A stretch of DNA of 64,000 bases. Origin: Pocillopora verrucosa. Its lineage: Eukaryota; Cnidaria; Anthozoa; Scleractinia; Pocilloporidae. Positions within the stretch are counted from its first letter, which is position 1; each line of letters opens with the position of its first letter. The position numbers and the translations under genes are program-made. Under the pieces are notes generated by a model. That model made no database searches, had not been told where the DNA came from, and worked only from the letters and a program-made list of their open reading frames with translations. The stretch lies in the NCBI RefSeq assembly GCF_036669915.1, contig NC_089319.1:6279078-6343077 (forward strand), read 5' to 3'. Shown here piece by piece: positions 44,095 through 56,130 of this stretch.

Positions 44095-45411
44095 TTACCT
44101 GAGAACTGAAAACAAAATTTCAGGAAACTGTCCTCTTTCTATATCGGCTCCATTAGAGTTTTCTGCCGAACAACGAAATGTAAATCGCACTCCCTGGCAC
44201 TTAACTGATGTTTGCCCATCTTTGCCATACCATGACGTAGGGCCCTTGATGATAGACTTTATCTTATACTCTTTATTTGCCTTCAAAATAATTGGACGAT
44301 CGAACAACACATCAAAGCCGTAATAAGTACTAGTATCGCTTTTCTTTGAGACATAATTTCCTCCTCGACTCACATGCAAATTGTTGTCAAGGGGATCAAT
44401 AATGTCTGTCTTAACTGTATACTCTTCGCGTTCGGAGCCAAAATGTTGAACACCGTGTAAAATAATAGGTTTGTTGACGGTGAGAAGGATACAGTCTGGG
44501 CCGTTGTAATTATAAATCCAGCCTGAGAGAAACGTCTTAAACCTCTGACATCGTTGCTTAGAGAAAATACCTCTACAGGCTTGTACGAACGGTAAAGGAT
44601 TATTCAAAAAATTGTTGTAGTGTTTTATCAAGTTGCAGAATTCTTCATGATTCAAGAGATGAGAGTCAAATACGACAGATGCAAAATCTTTCTCTTCCAT
44701 CAACGGAAACCGTATTCCGTTAACAATATCTTCTCCAAGAATTCGTCTCTTTGTCCTTCCATCGGAGGTCATCCCTTGCCTTTCACATTCTTTTATGGCC
44801 CAACGATCAACAGCTTTGAACAGTTCCACTTCCCTCACATTCAACACTTCTCTCTTTACAACAGATTCAACAACAGATCGCTCAACTGCAACAAATTCGT
44901 CTCACGTCACAGCTTCTTCTGTCTGCTCTTCAATCACTTTCCAGCATCGATCTTTCAGATCTTTATCTTCAAATATCTGTGCGTGCGGCAGAATTAAAAA
45001 CACATTCGATGCTTTCAGGTTGTCTCGAAGATATTCTGTACATTTCTTAGCGAGTGAGGGTACTATGTACTTGTTCGCTAAGTACAACACTTGCATCACG
45101 TTATTTCCACTTAAATTTACTTTGTCGCTGTACAAGAAACGAAATAACTCCAACAGACTCTCGTACTCACAGTAAGGCAGTTCAATAGAGTCTTTAGTCT
45201 CCGCCATACGACCATAGAACATGGCGAAGAACACAGGACTATTAATGGCGAGCACAAACTTGTGAGCTGGGATCGCCTTCTTACTTTCACTTCCGCCATT
45301 CGAGAGTGAAATAACAAATTTTACATCGCTGAGTAACTCGTTGTTAAATATAAACGCGGTTTTCTTTACAATAGTTGATAGTTTCGTCTGCCAGTTCTCT
45401 TCAGCCGCCAT
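44095..45411 (-). pseudogene. BTB-BACK-PHR locus 8, intact frame except one TGA
   Basis: The whole reading frame is 439 codons from ATG 45411 (MAAEENWQTKLSTIVKKTAF) to the stop at 44095. BTB, BACK (ELFKAVDRWAIKECERQG) and PHR (LTVNKPIILHGVQHFGS, YYGFDVLFDRPIILK, GQFPEILFSVLR) are complete and in one frame. The only defect is TGA at 44902-44904, where paralogues have a serine codon in AVTSDEF. As read, it would give 169 residues with BTB and part of BACK. Options are a very young pseudogene, a segregating null allele, a sequencing error, or stop readthrough. It is the closest relative of locus 3 and lies 21 kb from the main array in the opposite orientation. Confidence 0.85.
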
Positions 45412-46731
45412 CACTTTGTTTCACCCTCTCTTAACAGATGTCTGCCGATACAGTGAAGATATAGTGAGCTTACTTTGTGCAAATATTATGGAAAGCGAAA
45501 CCTGAGTTTGCTACCGCTGACTTGTCGTTACAACAGGCTCACTTGCTTAATTGCTCACTTTTGTCACTCAAACTAAGTGAATGAACATTCACGGCGTGAA
45601 AGTTTTGTGTTTTAAAGACTTCAATCCGACTTTTGCTTTTGATCTCATCTGCTTCTTCCAGGTGAATTTTATTAAAACTTGCAGAATTTTAATCTGACAA
45701 AAGCAAAGTCTTATCGAATTACCAGCCGCTAGATAAGTGATAGCGGGGCTAATGAAGGACGATGTGAATGACAGAAAGGAAAGGATAGTTTAACGATGAA
45801 ATTCACACGGTCTCTTTACTGTTACCGTCTCTCTTTTCAAGTGTACCCATTTTCAACCAGCACCAAACCTTGAATTGACGTCCAGAATGTAAATGTTGTG
45901 ATAACGATCCGTCAGCTTTAGAAACTCTCAGTACGGTGGCTAATTTACATAATAAACCCAGTCGGTAAAACCAAATTTTCTTTGTAATACCCCGCTTCCC
46001 ACCCACCATTTTGATCGACTTTGACGGTACTGCGATATGCTTCCAGGAGGAGCATAACTTTACTCAAACTCGCCTCGTGCGTCAGAGGGTGGAATGGACA
46101 CTAATCGCATGGAACCTTGTCAGTAAGTTGCATTTACATAAACGGACTTGAGACAAACTGAAGGTAAAGTAAAATAAAACTTTGAAAGCTCCTTAGCTTC
46201 AATGGGCCATTACACAATAATGCCACGAGAAATTCATCATTGACTCACGATTATTGGTTAGAATTGTTGCTGTGAAATACCACTCTGAGACAAAAATTTC
46301 GTTTGGTTTAGAGTCCAAGAAAGGAAGAAACAAGATTTGCTACACTTGTAAATTAGATTTTGTTAAGAGAGACTACTTGTTAAAATTGTGGGGTTCGGAG
46401 CTTTGAGTGAGAAATTAGTACAATTAAAGCTTATAAACAACCAATAAGTCTTGGAGTGTTGATTAAAGGACAAGTAAGCTTTCACTTTCAAAAACAAAGA
46501 GGATTTGCGGATTAACAGCACTTATAAATAAGTAAGAAAATCAAACTGAGTTTATTCCTTAGAAAAAAGATCTCACCTTCACCAAAAAATTACTCATACA
46601 TAAATTACTGACGACGGACAAATCATCAAAACAGCTGCCATTGGAAACACGAAAATCGCATTTCCAGCAAAGAGGACCTGTCGGCCTAAATAAATCCATT
46701 TTCTTAAAAATTGGCTGCCACTAATTCGGCG
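45412..46731. other. Spacer between BTB locus 8 and the PAN-EGF gene trio
   Basis: This is a divergent intergenic region that must hold the promoters of both neighbours. AT-rich, with no repeat copy or gene recognised. A - strand frame at 45803-46009 is not protein-like. Confidence 0.4.
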
Positions 46732-49700
46732 ATGAATTCCAAAATTGTTTGCCTTTTCATCTTGCTTCAAGAAAAAGTAAACGTTTCGGTTTGCACCGCC
46801 ATCGGAAATAGTCCAATCTCTTTTTCTTCTTATTTTATGGTAAAAGAAAACTTGTGGCTTGAAGACAAAATCATTGAACAGCTCGAGTCTCCTGATATAG
46901 TCTCATGCAACCGGTTATGTATGAAAACGGCCTGGTGCACTTCAACAAATTACAAAATGCCAACGTCGCAAGAGGGCATGGGAACCTGTGAACTGAATAG
47001 GCACGGCGCCATCGATATGAACACACGAAATCTTCGGAAGCAACAAGGAGCCACTTTTTCTTTGCTTTTGAAGGTAAAGTGTCAAAATTACTTTTTACTC
47101 TTCAGCTTGTTAAAAGCCTGTTCTTTTAAATGCGTCATGTGGAAAAGGACGTTAAAATAGCAGGAAAAATGTGACTTCATTGATGTGTGCTTTTAAAACT
47201 GGGATTGGTTTGGAGAGAAGAGATAAGCACTTTAAAAGAGTCACAGCCGCAGATCAGCGTTGTAAAATTCTTTGTCTCAAACTTTTTTAATTTTCAGGGT
47301 TGTTTGCGGACTGGGTGTCTCAATGGTGGCTCATGTATTTATTGCGAAAACTCATATGCATGTTCGTGCAAAGAACCGCAGACTGAAGAAAAGCAAGGAA
47401 GGACATTTGGTAAAGGAAATTTTATTGTTTGTTTACTGAAATACCCGTTTCCAGAATAGCCGTCGTTGTTTTGGCAGTCCTCTGACGTGCCAAAATCTGA
47501 CCGCGAATATCTCAGCCAAAAGTGTTTAAGTTAATCAAGTATTTACGTATTGTGGTGCTTTACTGAGTGAGGATCTTAATCGTTAAGCGTAAACTTGACA
47601 AAATCGAATCGTTAATTATTAAAAAAAAGTTGATTTTCAAAATTTTGCATTAAGTTAGAATGGACAGAATTTAAACGTTAGCCTAAAACGGCCAAATTTT
47701 TAGCCGTTAGCCGTAAAAGCCATCACTCCATCGAGACTCATTTTAAACTACTGATATGAAAATGACAATTTTTGTAAAATGTGGAATTCTATTTATAACA
47801 ATTAGGTGGAATTAGTGTTTTGTAGCTGTCCCTTTCGCCTTAATTAAACGACCACGATTAAGGTGTCAGAAAATGTTTAAGCGTTAGACTGTCTTATTAA
47901 AGCGCTTGAAAGAGGATAAGAGTGGGAACAGATTCAATAGGTATTGAATTTATAATCTCGGTGCTGTTCATGTTTTTCAATGCAGTCATATGGTAAAGTT
48001 TTAAGTATCGCCTTTCGAGGATTTTGGGTTAAAAATAATTCACACCATTTAAGCAGTGTAATAACTGTTGTAATCATAAAAATTTCCTCGATTGTGATTG
48101 GTTAAAAAAACTCCTATTTTCCACTTATTTACTTGCCAAGTTGTTATCATAAAGTTTGTTAACAGAAAGTTCAATAAGCCAATCACATTCAAAAGTTTTA
48201 GTTTAAAGAAACCAATCACAACTTTGGTTTCAATCACTATAGAAACAGTGTCCAGATTCCGAAATTGAGGCTTTCTTCAAATTGGATAATTTTTTCTTTT
48301 TTCGGTCTCTCAATGTAAATTTTCCTTTTCTTTCATAACTTAGCTACTCTTCTTTTCTCAAAATTTATAATTTTTTTATAATTAATTTTGTGTCTTCCAA
48401 TTCGGTCCGTAATCATACCCGTTAACGCTGCGCGGTCGTCCGATTTTGAGTATCACTCATATGACTACACACCGTATTGGACTACACTCAATCCTATTAC
48501 CATTACTAACTGTGCTATGCACCTAGTCCCTTATACCATTACATACACTGAGCCTGCTGATGTGAAAGTGCGCTGGGAAACATGCGCGCCGGCTCAATCA
48601 AGTCACTGAAGGAACTGCATGGATAGAGAGCGTGAATTTTAGTCTTTCATAGTCCTAAATGCAACGCAAAAAATTCAGGATAACATTACAACTTACTACC
48701 GTTACTATCGCTGTCGGATGGCAAAGCTTTCTCAACTCGAGGTGTATCTTCCATACTAACTTGCTTGAGGCCTTTTTTTTTTTTAACACTCGAGGAATAG
48801 GTTGGGAGTCAAATAGGCCTGCTAATTCCTGCAAACACATCCGGGACGCTGGAGACTCCAGAGGAGACGGGGAATACTGGATCGACCCTGAGAACAAAGG
48901 AAGCCCTTTGAAGGTCTATTGCGACATAACAACTGATGGAGGTGAGCGACAGATGTATTTTGAGGCACTTTTTAGCTCGTGTTGAACGGGGGAGAGATAT
49001 GAAATAAACCCCTCTTTTGGCGTGCCTTGACATCAACGATTAATTGGAATTCTATTGTTTGAGCATCTTAAACAAAACGACATGGTCCTCAGACTAACGA
49101 TATGTAGTAAGCGCCAGGGAAAAGAAATGTACCGGCTTCCGCTCGCCTCTTAAATACCTCTCAAATACCTCTGTGCAGTAAGCGAATCGAAAAAAAAAAT
49201 CGTACTTAATTTTTCCGGTTTACATCTAATCATAAAAGTTGTTTTCCTCACATGCTTTTTCAAAACTCTTTTCCTTACTAGCTATGAGCATAAAAGATAT
49301 CCGATTAAAGGCAGCGGGGTCGAGAATACCCAGCACTTGCCCAACGTATAGCAAATCTAGCGTCTTTTTCCCCACCGATGCCATCTTCAAACATTTACAT
49401 ACTACAAACTTATTCGAATTTTTTCACAAACTGAGCATATCTTCGCTTGATTAAAATATATCTCAATTGTTCAAGACTGGAGGCGTACACGTTCTTTTGA
49501 TAAGCTAAGTTGTATTTCTTTGCTGTTTCAGGAGGCTGGCTTCTCGTTTCCAACCTTGTGATGGCCAACTCAAGTCGGTCCGTTCCGCTGTTGGTTGAGT
49601 GGTCGTACCATGCTATCAGCCAATATCACAGGAACAACATGTTTCTGGCAAAAACGGCCATGAATGAGCTCAGAACATACTTGAATTTTACTCAGCTGAG

Positions 49701-50076
49701 ATTCCATTGCAGCAAACGATCGAAGCGTACGTTCCACGTGACCACAGCCACCAATAGCATCGGAGAAGCTGTGGTCCAGTACTTTAGCGGTCAGACAGAT
49801 GCGCGACCAAACTCGTGTGAATCTTTTGTCAGAATGGAAGACGACAACTCAAAATTAGCCAAGGTCTGCCGACAGTGGGGGTCTGGGGACTCTAGAAAGC
49901 GCTACGTTGGTAAATGGAGCTCATCTAATCGCAATGACAACAGATTGTACGATCATACTGTGATCGTCTGGTGGACCTATCACTGGAATATTCGGCCACC
50001 ACAACGACGATTTGACTGCGACGATTTTGCACATACAGTATCTGCCGGTGATTTCTGGAAAGTTTTTGTACGTTAG
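46732..50076 (+). CDS. Secreted PAN-EGF-fibrinogen-like protein, gene A (USOMP5-like)
   Basis: Four exons, 46732-47073, 47298-47409, 48795-48941 and 49532-50076, join to 381 residues. The N-terminus is a possible signal peptide (MNSKIVCLFILL). A PAN/apple-like domain with Cys 59, 63, 69 and 86 follows (SCNRLCMKTAWCTSTN), then an EGF module (GCLRTGCLNGGSCIYC) and a fibrinogen-like start (SCKHIRDAGD, GEYWIDPENKG, VYCDITTDGG|GW). The last exon (RTFHVTTATNSIGEAVVQYF, SFVRMEDDNS, FWKVFVR) is not a canonical fibrinogen C-lobe. The layout resembles what I recall of Acropora uncharacterized skeletal organic matrix protein 5. Its EGF has lost the final cysteine: CKEPQTEEKQ replaces CKIPWTGKKCEN of the other two genes. 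The role is inferred as extracellular matrix. Confidence 0.82.
48057..48420 (+). repeat. Intron 2 repeat, copy in gene A
   Basis: Begins around AATCATAAAAATTTCCTCG and contains AATAAGCCAATCACATTCAA. It is present again at 53170-53440 (direct) and 61040-61345 (inverted). Confidence 0.7.
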
Positions 50077-51143
50077 AAATTTTGGGTATATTAGAAGTAT
50101 TATTATTATTCAGAAGTCTTGTTTCAAAGTATTTAATCTTACTTAACATCGCTGTAGAGCAGTGTTCAATTGAGTGCTGCTTTGGTTTTACTTTACTTCG
50201 CTCTGTGATTGGTCCAGAAAACTGGCGCCTCCATCTCAACCAATCAAATACAAAACTAAAACCAACCTCAACTAGGTAACTCGCGTTTTCGCGCGCGTCC
50301 AGCAGGTTGCCTGCTTTTACTTCGAGTTCTCATCGGTTAATGATAATGTTGGCCTTTGTTCTGATTGATAGTTGTGATTACGTTGGTTTTGGTTTTTTTG
50401 GCTGCTCTGTTAGTCATAAGAATTTACTTTAACCTCACTGAGTTTTTAAAGGTTACCCTGTTTCAGTTCCTCAACGCCAGGTTACCAAGTCACTGAATAT
50501 TAATCTCGTAGTCCGGCTGATCGTCAGGCAAATAATCATCTCTGAGTTGATTTCACATGTCTTGTATTACCTAAGTAATACCTTTCTAATATAACATAAA
50601 GCATTATAACTTTTAGCATTGTAACATTTACAGCAGTGCAAATAAAGTGCCCATACAAGAGGGAAAGTATGACACCTTGTGTGAAGTGGACTCTACCCAA
50701 AGTGCTTTCTGAGATCATCTTCTGTAAAAATCGTATTAAATGGACACTGAGATCAAATTGAGCTTGCGTTTGAACACAAAACCCGTCCAGCTTAAATGGA
50801 AACTTTAAGGACTTGCTAAGTTTTTGAATTGTAAGAATTCTGCACAGTTTTAAAACCTTCCTAATTTCACGATACTAATTCACTATTGATAAGATGTGAA
50901 GATAAGTAATGATCCTAACAAAACACACTTACTTCGCCTCCAGCGACACCTGCTATTATAATTCTCCAAAAAGTGTCGCAATTGTTTCTTGCTTGCGGGG
51001 TTTCGCAATACGTTTTATGTTTTTGACAGAACTTTAGGTGTTGTCAAAGCTAGGTTGTTTGGGTTTATTAGGAAACGGTCAAGAATCGTTTGTGAACGCT
51101 TGTTTTCTTGCTTGCATTTACGAATTCAGCTCATGTAGAAACT
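50077..51143. other. Spacer between genes A and B
   Basis: 50077-50470 is the 3' flank of A and is nearly identical to the 3' flank of B (54887-55255). 50536-51143 is the 5' flank of B and is nearly identical to the 5' flank of C (56750-57340). It includes the CCAATCA-type repeat at 50160-50360. Confidence 0.7.
50160..50360 (+). repeat. Dispersed repeat with CCAATCA words
   Basis: Contains GTGATTGGTCCAGAAAACTG and CTCAACCAATCAAATACAAA. The same family lies at 54955-55170 and inverted at 37865-38075. Confidence 0.65.
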
Positions 51144-54100
51144 ATGTACGGCATACAGGTGTCGTTTTTTATTCTACTCGAAGCCTTTGTTGTCGTGACA
51201 GGATTTTCTCACTCCGCATATTTCACAACACGAGAAAATAAGCGCCTCATAGGTCATCGTATTAAACAAGTCGATTCTATCAGTTTGAAGTCGTGCAGCC
51301 AGTTTTGCTTGAGACATCCATGGTGCACTTCAACAAACTTCCAAATATCAACCAAGATGAACGGCAAAGAAACTTGTGAATTGAACATGCACGGAGTTAT
51401 CGACGAAAACAATGATCATTTCCATGATCAAGAAGGAGTAACTTTCTCTCTGATGTTAAAGGTAAATATTGTTTCGTCGATGAAATAGGCATTACAGCCA
51501 GCACATACAAACTTATAGATCACACGTGAACGGAGCCTTTCAGGGCCAAGGTCTTTCACACTAAAACAACGCATCTTTCCAAGCGTGTTATAATTAGAGA
51601 GTACAATAGCCAGTGACAGGGCCTCCTACATTTTCAAACATCTGCAAGATTCTGAACATTGTTGTGCTTTGTGTTCAACAGATAGCTTCCACGTTTTGGA
51701 TCACGCCTCTCCCGGTTTTTAACTCAAGATAAAAGAGGCTATTCATATTCAAAGAGAACAACCCTCTTTGAATCAACAATTACACCTTGTAAATCTAAAA
51801 CTATCCTTTTAATCCTCACACTTTCTTTCATTCTTGTTGTCAACATTTATCATAATTAGCTTTTTTCTACTTATTAGAATTCAACTTTCAACGCCTTGTC
51901 CATTAATTAACTGAAGATGACAGACGTTTCTGTCGAAACATGTTTTACAAACTTAAAAGTTTTGTCGTTTTCTTCAAATTTTAAAAGTAGTAATTGGTTA
52001 TAAAAATCTTTCCTCAGTGAAATGTGGTACCTTGGTCAGTTATAAAATTAATAATCCATGTATCAGTTGCTTGGGCTTACTTTGAGCCAGAAAAATATTG
52101 GGAAAAGATAATTTAACTCCTTGACATACCATTCAAACGAAACCTACAAGAGTTATAAGTGTATTTTAAGGCCAGTCGCGCTTGTAATTTTTTTTCATCA
52201 AATTTGTTATATTTGATTTTTTAGGAGGTTTTTTTTAGCTTGAGGAGCAGTACTTATTATATAGAAACTTTTTGTAATTGTGCTGCCTTTGGAACTTACT
52301 TTTTGTCAGTGGGAGATGCATGCGTCTTCCGTTTTTGCTTTACTTTTGACAAGATATTTGCGCTCATCCCAAAGTTTCCATTTTTTCAGGGATGTTTGTT
52401 GACCGGCTGTCTTAATGGTGGCTTCTGTGTGTTTGACAAAAAGGAAAACCTGTTCTCATGTTCGTGCAAAATACCGTGGACGGGAAAAAAATGTGAAAAT
52501 AAAAACGGTAAGATTTGTTTTACTTCTTTAAGTTGAAAAGGTCGGACCATTGTGATCAGGAAAACTTTAACGCTGTTAGTGATAAAAATGTGGTTTTAAG
52601 TTTAGAAGTAACTCAGGTTACCGACCATTAATTTGGCAGTTTTGGTATTGCGCTAATTAAAGATTCAGTCCTCAATGAGCGAAAAGCAGCTGTAAGGTAA
52701 AATCTATCGATGGCTATGAAAGACGCGCACAATTGAGAGTAGGCTTGTTCCCAGCTAGAATTGTCAACCATTATTCGTATTGCTCAGCAAAGTAAAGAAG
52801 AAAAGACGAGAAATGCTACACTTTTTCCTTCTTTCATGTTTTTAATCATAGCGAAAAAATGCATATATTTGCCTCAGACCCGTGATGCCAACGCTGTTTT
52901 CATTCGAATCACATTGGCAAGTGCTTATTTCCTTCCAAAATGCCGCACTTTTTCCTTCTTTTATTTTTCTCATGTTCGTGCAAAATACCGTGGACGGGAA
53001 AAAAATGTGAAAATAAAAACGGTAAGATTAATTTGTTTTACTTCTTTAAGTGGAAAAGGTCGGGCCATTGTAATCAAGACGACTTTACCGCTATAAGTGA
53101 TAAAAGTGTGGTTTTAAATTTAGAAGTACCTCTTTACCGACCATTAATTTGGCAGTTTTGATATTACGCTTGTTAACGGACAATTTAATAAGCCAATCAC
53201 ATTCAAAAGTTGTAGATTAAATCAACCAATCATAACCTTGGTTTCAATCACCATAGAAACTGTGTACAGACTCAGAAATTGGAGCTTTCTTTAAAATGGA
53301 GAATTCTTTTTTCGTCAGTCTCTTAATGCAAATTTGTCATTTCTTTCATAACTTGGCTATTCTTCGTCTCTCGGAAATTACGATTTTTTAGAGTTAACTT
53401 TGTGTCTTCTAATTCGGTCTGTGATCATATTTGTGATAAACAAATCGGACTCCTGCTGCGCGGTCGTCCGATTTTGAGTATTATTCGTATGATGACAGAC
53501 CGAATTGGACTACACTCAGTGCTATTACCATTACTAACTGTGCTATGCACCTAGTCCCTTATACCATTACATACACTGAGCCCACTGATGTGAAAGGAAA
53601 CATGCGCGCCGGCTCAGTCAAGTCACTGAAGGACCTGCATGGATAGAGAGCGTGAATTTTAGTCTTTCATAGTCTTAAATGCAACGCAAAAAAGTCAGGA
53701 TAACATTACAACTTACTACCGTTACTATCGCTGTTGGATAGCAAAACTTTCTCACCTCGAGGTGTATCTTCCATACCAACTTGATTGAGGCGTGTTTTTA
53801 ACACTCAAGGAATAGGTTGGGAGTTAAATAGGCCTGCGAATTCCTGCAAGCACGTCCGGGACGCTGGAGACTCCAGAGGAGACGGGGAATACTGGATCGA
53901 CCCTGAGAACAAAGGAAGCCCTTTGAAGGTCTATTGCGACATGACAACTGATGGAGGTGAGCGACAGATGTATTGTGGGGCACTTTTTAGCCCGTGTTGA
54001 ACGGGTCAGAGATATGAAATAAACCCTTCCTCTGGCGTGCTTTGACATCAACGATTAATTGGAATACTATTGTTTGAGCATCTTAAACCAAACAACATAG

Positions 54101-54886
54101 TTCTCAGACTAACGATGTGTAGCAAGCGCCAGGGGAAAGAAATGTGCCGGCTTCCGTTTGCCTCTCAACTACCTCTCAAATACCTTTGTGCAGTTAGCGA
54201 ATCGATCGGAAAAAAAATCTTATTTTATTTCTCCAGTCTACATCTAAGCATATCCTTGCTCGATAAAAATATATATCAATTTTGCAAGACCGGAGGCGTA
54301 CACATTCTTTTGAAAAGCTAAGTTGTATTCCTTTGCTGTTTCAGGAGGCTGGCTTCTCGTTTCCAACCTTGTGATGGCCAACTCAAGTCGGTCCGTTCCG
54401 CTGTTGGTTGAGTGGTCGTACCATGCTATCAGCCAATATCACAGGAACAACATGTTTCTGGCAAAAACGGCCATGAATGAGCTCAGAACATACTTGAATT
54501 TTACTCAGCTGAGATTCCATTGCAGCAAACGATCGAAGCGTACGTTCCACGTGACCACAGCCGCTAATAGCATCGGAGAAGCTGTGGTCCAGTACTTCAG
54601 CGGTCAGACAGATGCGCAACCATACTCGTGTGAATCTTTTGTCAGAATGGAAGACGACAACTCAAAATTAGCCAAGGTCTGCCAAGAGTGGGGGTCCGAC
54701 TCTTCAAAGCGCAACGTTAGTAAATGGAGCGTTGCTCCTCGCAATGACAACAGATTGTACGATCATACTGTGATTGTCTGGTATGCCTATCACTGGAATA
54801 TTCAGCCACAACATGGTCGATTTGACTGCGACGATTATGCAAATGCAGTATCTGCTGGTGATTTCTGGAAAGTTTTTGTACGTTAG
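51144..54886 (+). CDS. Secreted PAN-EGF-fibrinogen-like protein, gene B (chimeric copy)
   Basis: Four exons, 51144-51461, 52390-52507, 53810-53956 and 54345-54886, join to 374 residues. The signal peptide is MYGIQVSFFILLEAFVVVTG, then PAN (SCSQFCLRHPWCTSTNFQI), a complete six-Cys EGF (GCLLTGCLNGGFCVF, CSCKIPWTGKKCEN), a fibrinogen-like start (GDGEYWIDPENKG, CDMTTDGG|GW) and the family C-terminal exon (FTQLRFHCSKRSKRTFHV, FWKVFVR). Exons 1-2 are almost the same as gene C, and exons 3-4 almost the same as gene A, with the switch in intron 2 near 53165. All splice sites and the frame are intact, so the chimera is probably expressed. The function is inferred as extracellular matrix or carbohydrate binding. 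Confidence 0.85.
52975..53165 (+). repeat. Partial second copy of the EGF exon with its donor
   Basis: From CTCATGTTCGTGCAAAATACC to GTAAGATTAA it repeats the last ~45 bases of EGF exon 2, its splice donor and ~130 bases of following intron. It has no acceptor and no first half, so it is not a usable exon. It lies just before the A-like/C-like junction of gene B. Confidence 0.85.
53170..53440 (+). repeat. Intron 2 repeat, copy in gene B
   Basis: Starts TGTTAACGGACAATTTAATAAGCC and follows 48150-48420 closely. Its left part is missing, because the chimeric junction falls here. Confidence 0.7.
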
Positions 54887-54954
54887 AAATTTTGGGCGTA
54901 TTATCTGTATTCAGAAGTCTTGTTTCAAAGTATTTAATCTTACTTAACATCGCT

Positions 54955-55170
54955 GTAGAGCAGTGTTCAATTGAGTATTGCTTTGGTTTTACTTTACTTC
55001 GCTCTGTGATTGGTCCAGAAAACTGGCGCCCCCATCTCAACCAATCAAATGCAAAACTAAAACTAACCCCAACTAGGTAACTAGCGTTTTCCCGCGCCTC
55101 CTACAGGTTACCTGCTTTTACTTCGAGTTCTCATTGGTTAATGTTGATGTTGGCCTTTGCTCTGATTGAT
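54955..55170 (+). repeat. Dispersed repeat with CCAATCA words, copy after gene B
   Basis: Near-identical to 50160-50360, carried by the tandem duplication. Confidence 0.65.
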
Positions 55171-55369
55171 AGATGTGGTTACGTTGGTTTTGGTTCTTTT
55201 GGCTGCTCTGTTAGTCATAAGAATTTGCGTTAACCTCACTGAGTTTTTAAAGTTTCCCCCGTTTATTAGCTTTGCCAAAAATTCATATAATGTAGAACAT
55301 GGGTAAATAACAATAACAATAAGGGGCAGTCAACCATAACAGCGATAGCCAATTACTGTGGTCCCAGGA

Positions 55370-56130
55370 GTATTAAAATAGTAAAAAGATTACATCAGTA
55401 ACTAATAATTGAGAACAGCATAGAGTTGGTGTTGTTTTCAGGCTGCGACATGAATTACATTTTGGTAATGTTTTTTTATATGTCCTGGGATTGTCAATGT
55501 CAAAGATCTCTTGGAGTGCAGTTAAATAATAACACATCAAAGCACGTTTGAAGTCATTTACATTGTTCAAACTTAGGTTAAGCTCGTCTGACAGTGTGTT
55601 CCAGATTCTTATAGTTCGTACAATAAATGACCGTTAAAAGGTTGAAGTCTTGCATTTAGGTACAGAGTATTTGGTAACAGCTGTATTGGCAGACGATCGT
55701 GTTTGTCTTGTAGAAAGAGCAATAGGAACACTCGTAGGGTCTATATCCACCAGTATGGGTAATCTTAAAGAACAGTAACATATCTAAGCACTCATGCCAG
55801 TAGCTGATAGATAGTAAGGAAAAGGTTTTTAGCCGTTGTTCATAACTCTGATGGCACGAGAATGGTAGTTTCAAGATATATTTTGTAGCCTGTCTTTATA
55901 TCTTTTCTAGATTTGAGATAAAATAAATAGATTGTGGCGCCCAACCTTGTGTAGCATAGCCCAGATGCGGTCTAACGATGATTAAATCGATTAATCTTCT
56001 TACAATAGTACTTTGCATATGACGCGCGTTTCTTTTAACAAACCCAAGCATCTTGTTCGCGCGCGAGCATTGCTCTGAGACTCGGCGATTCCATGTTAGG
56101 CCAGTTAAAAAACCCAGACACTGAGATCAC
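55370..56130 (-). mobile_element. LINE fragment, 3' end of reverse transcriptase ORF (CR1/L2-like)
   Basis: In - strand frames it reads SYWHECLDMLLFFKI, then DPTSVPIALSTRQTRSSANT, then PKCKTSTF and further pieces toward DNPRTYKK. This series is the C-terminal coda after the reverse transcriptase in CR1/L2-like cnidarian LINEs, as I recall them. Several frameshifts and stops are present, and the reverse transcriptase core is absent. It lies between genes B and C, in a stretch missing from the corresponding A-B spacer. Confidence 0.65.

Noticed and set aside
52761-53096. Frame joining intron 2 sequence to the partial EGF exon of gene B
   Set aside because: No acceptor precedes it and the first half of the EGF is absent.
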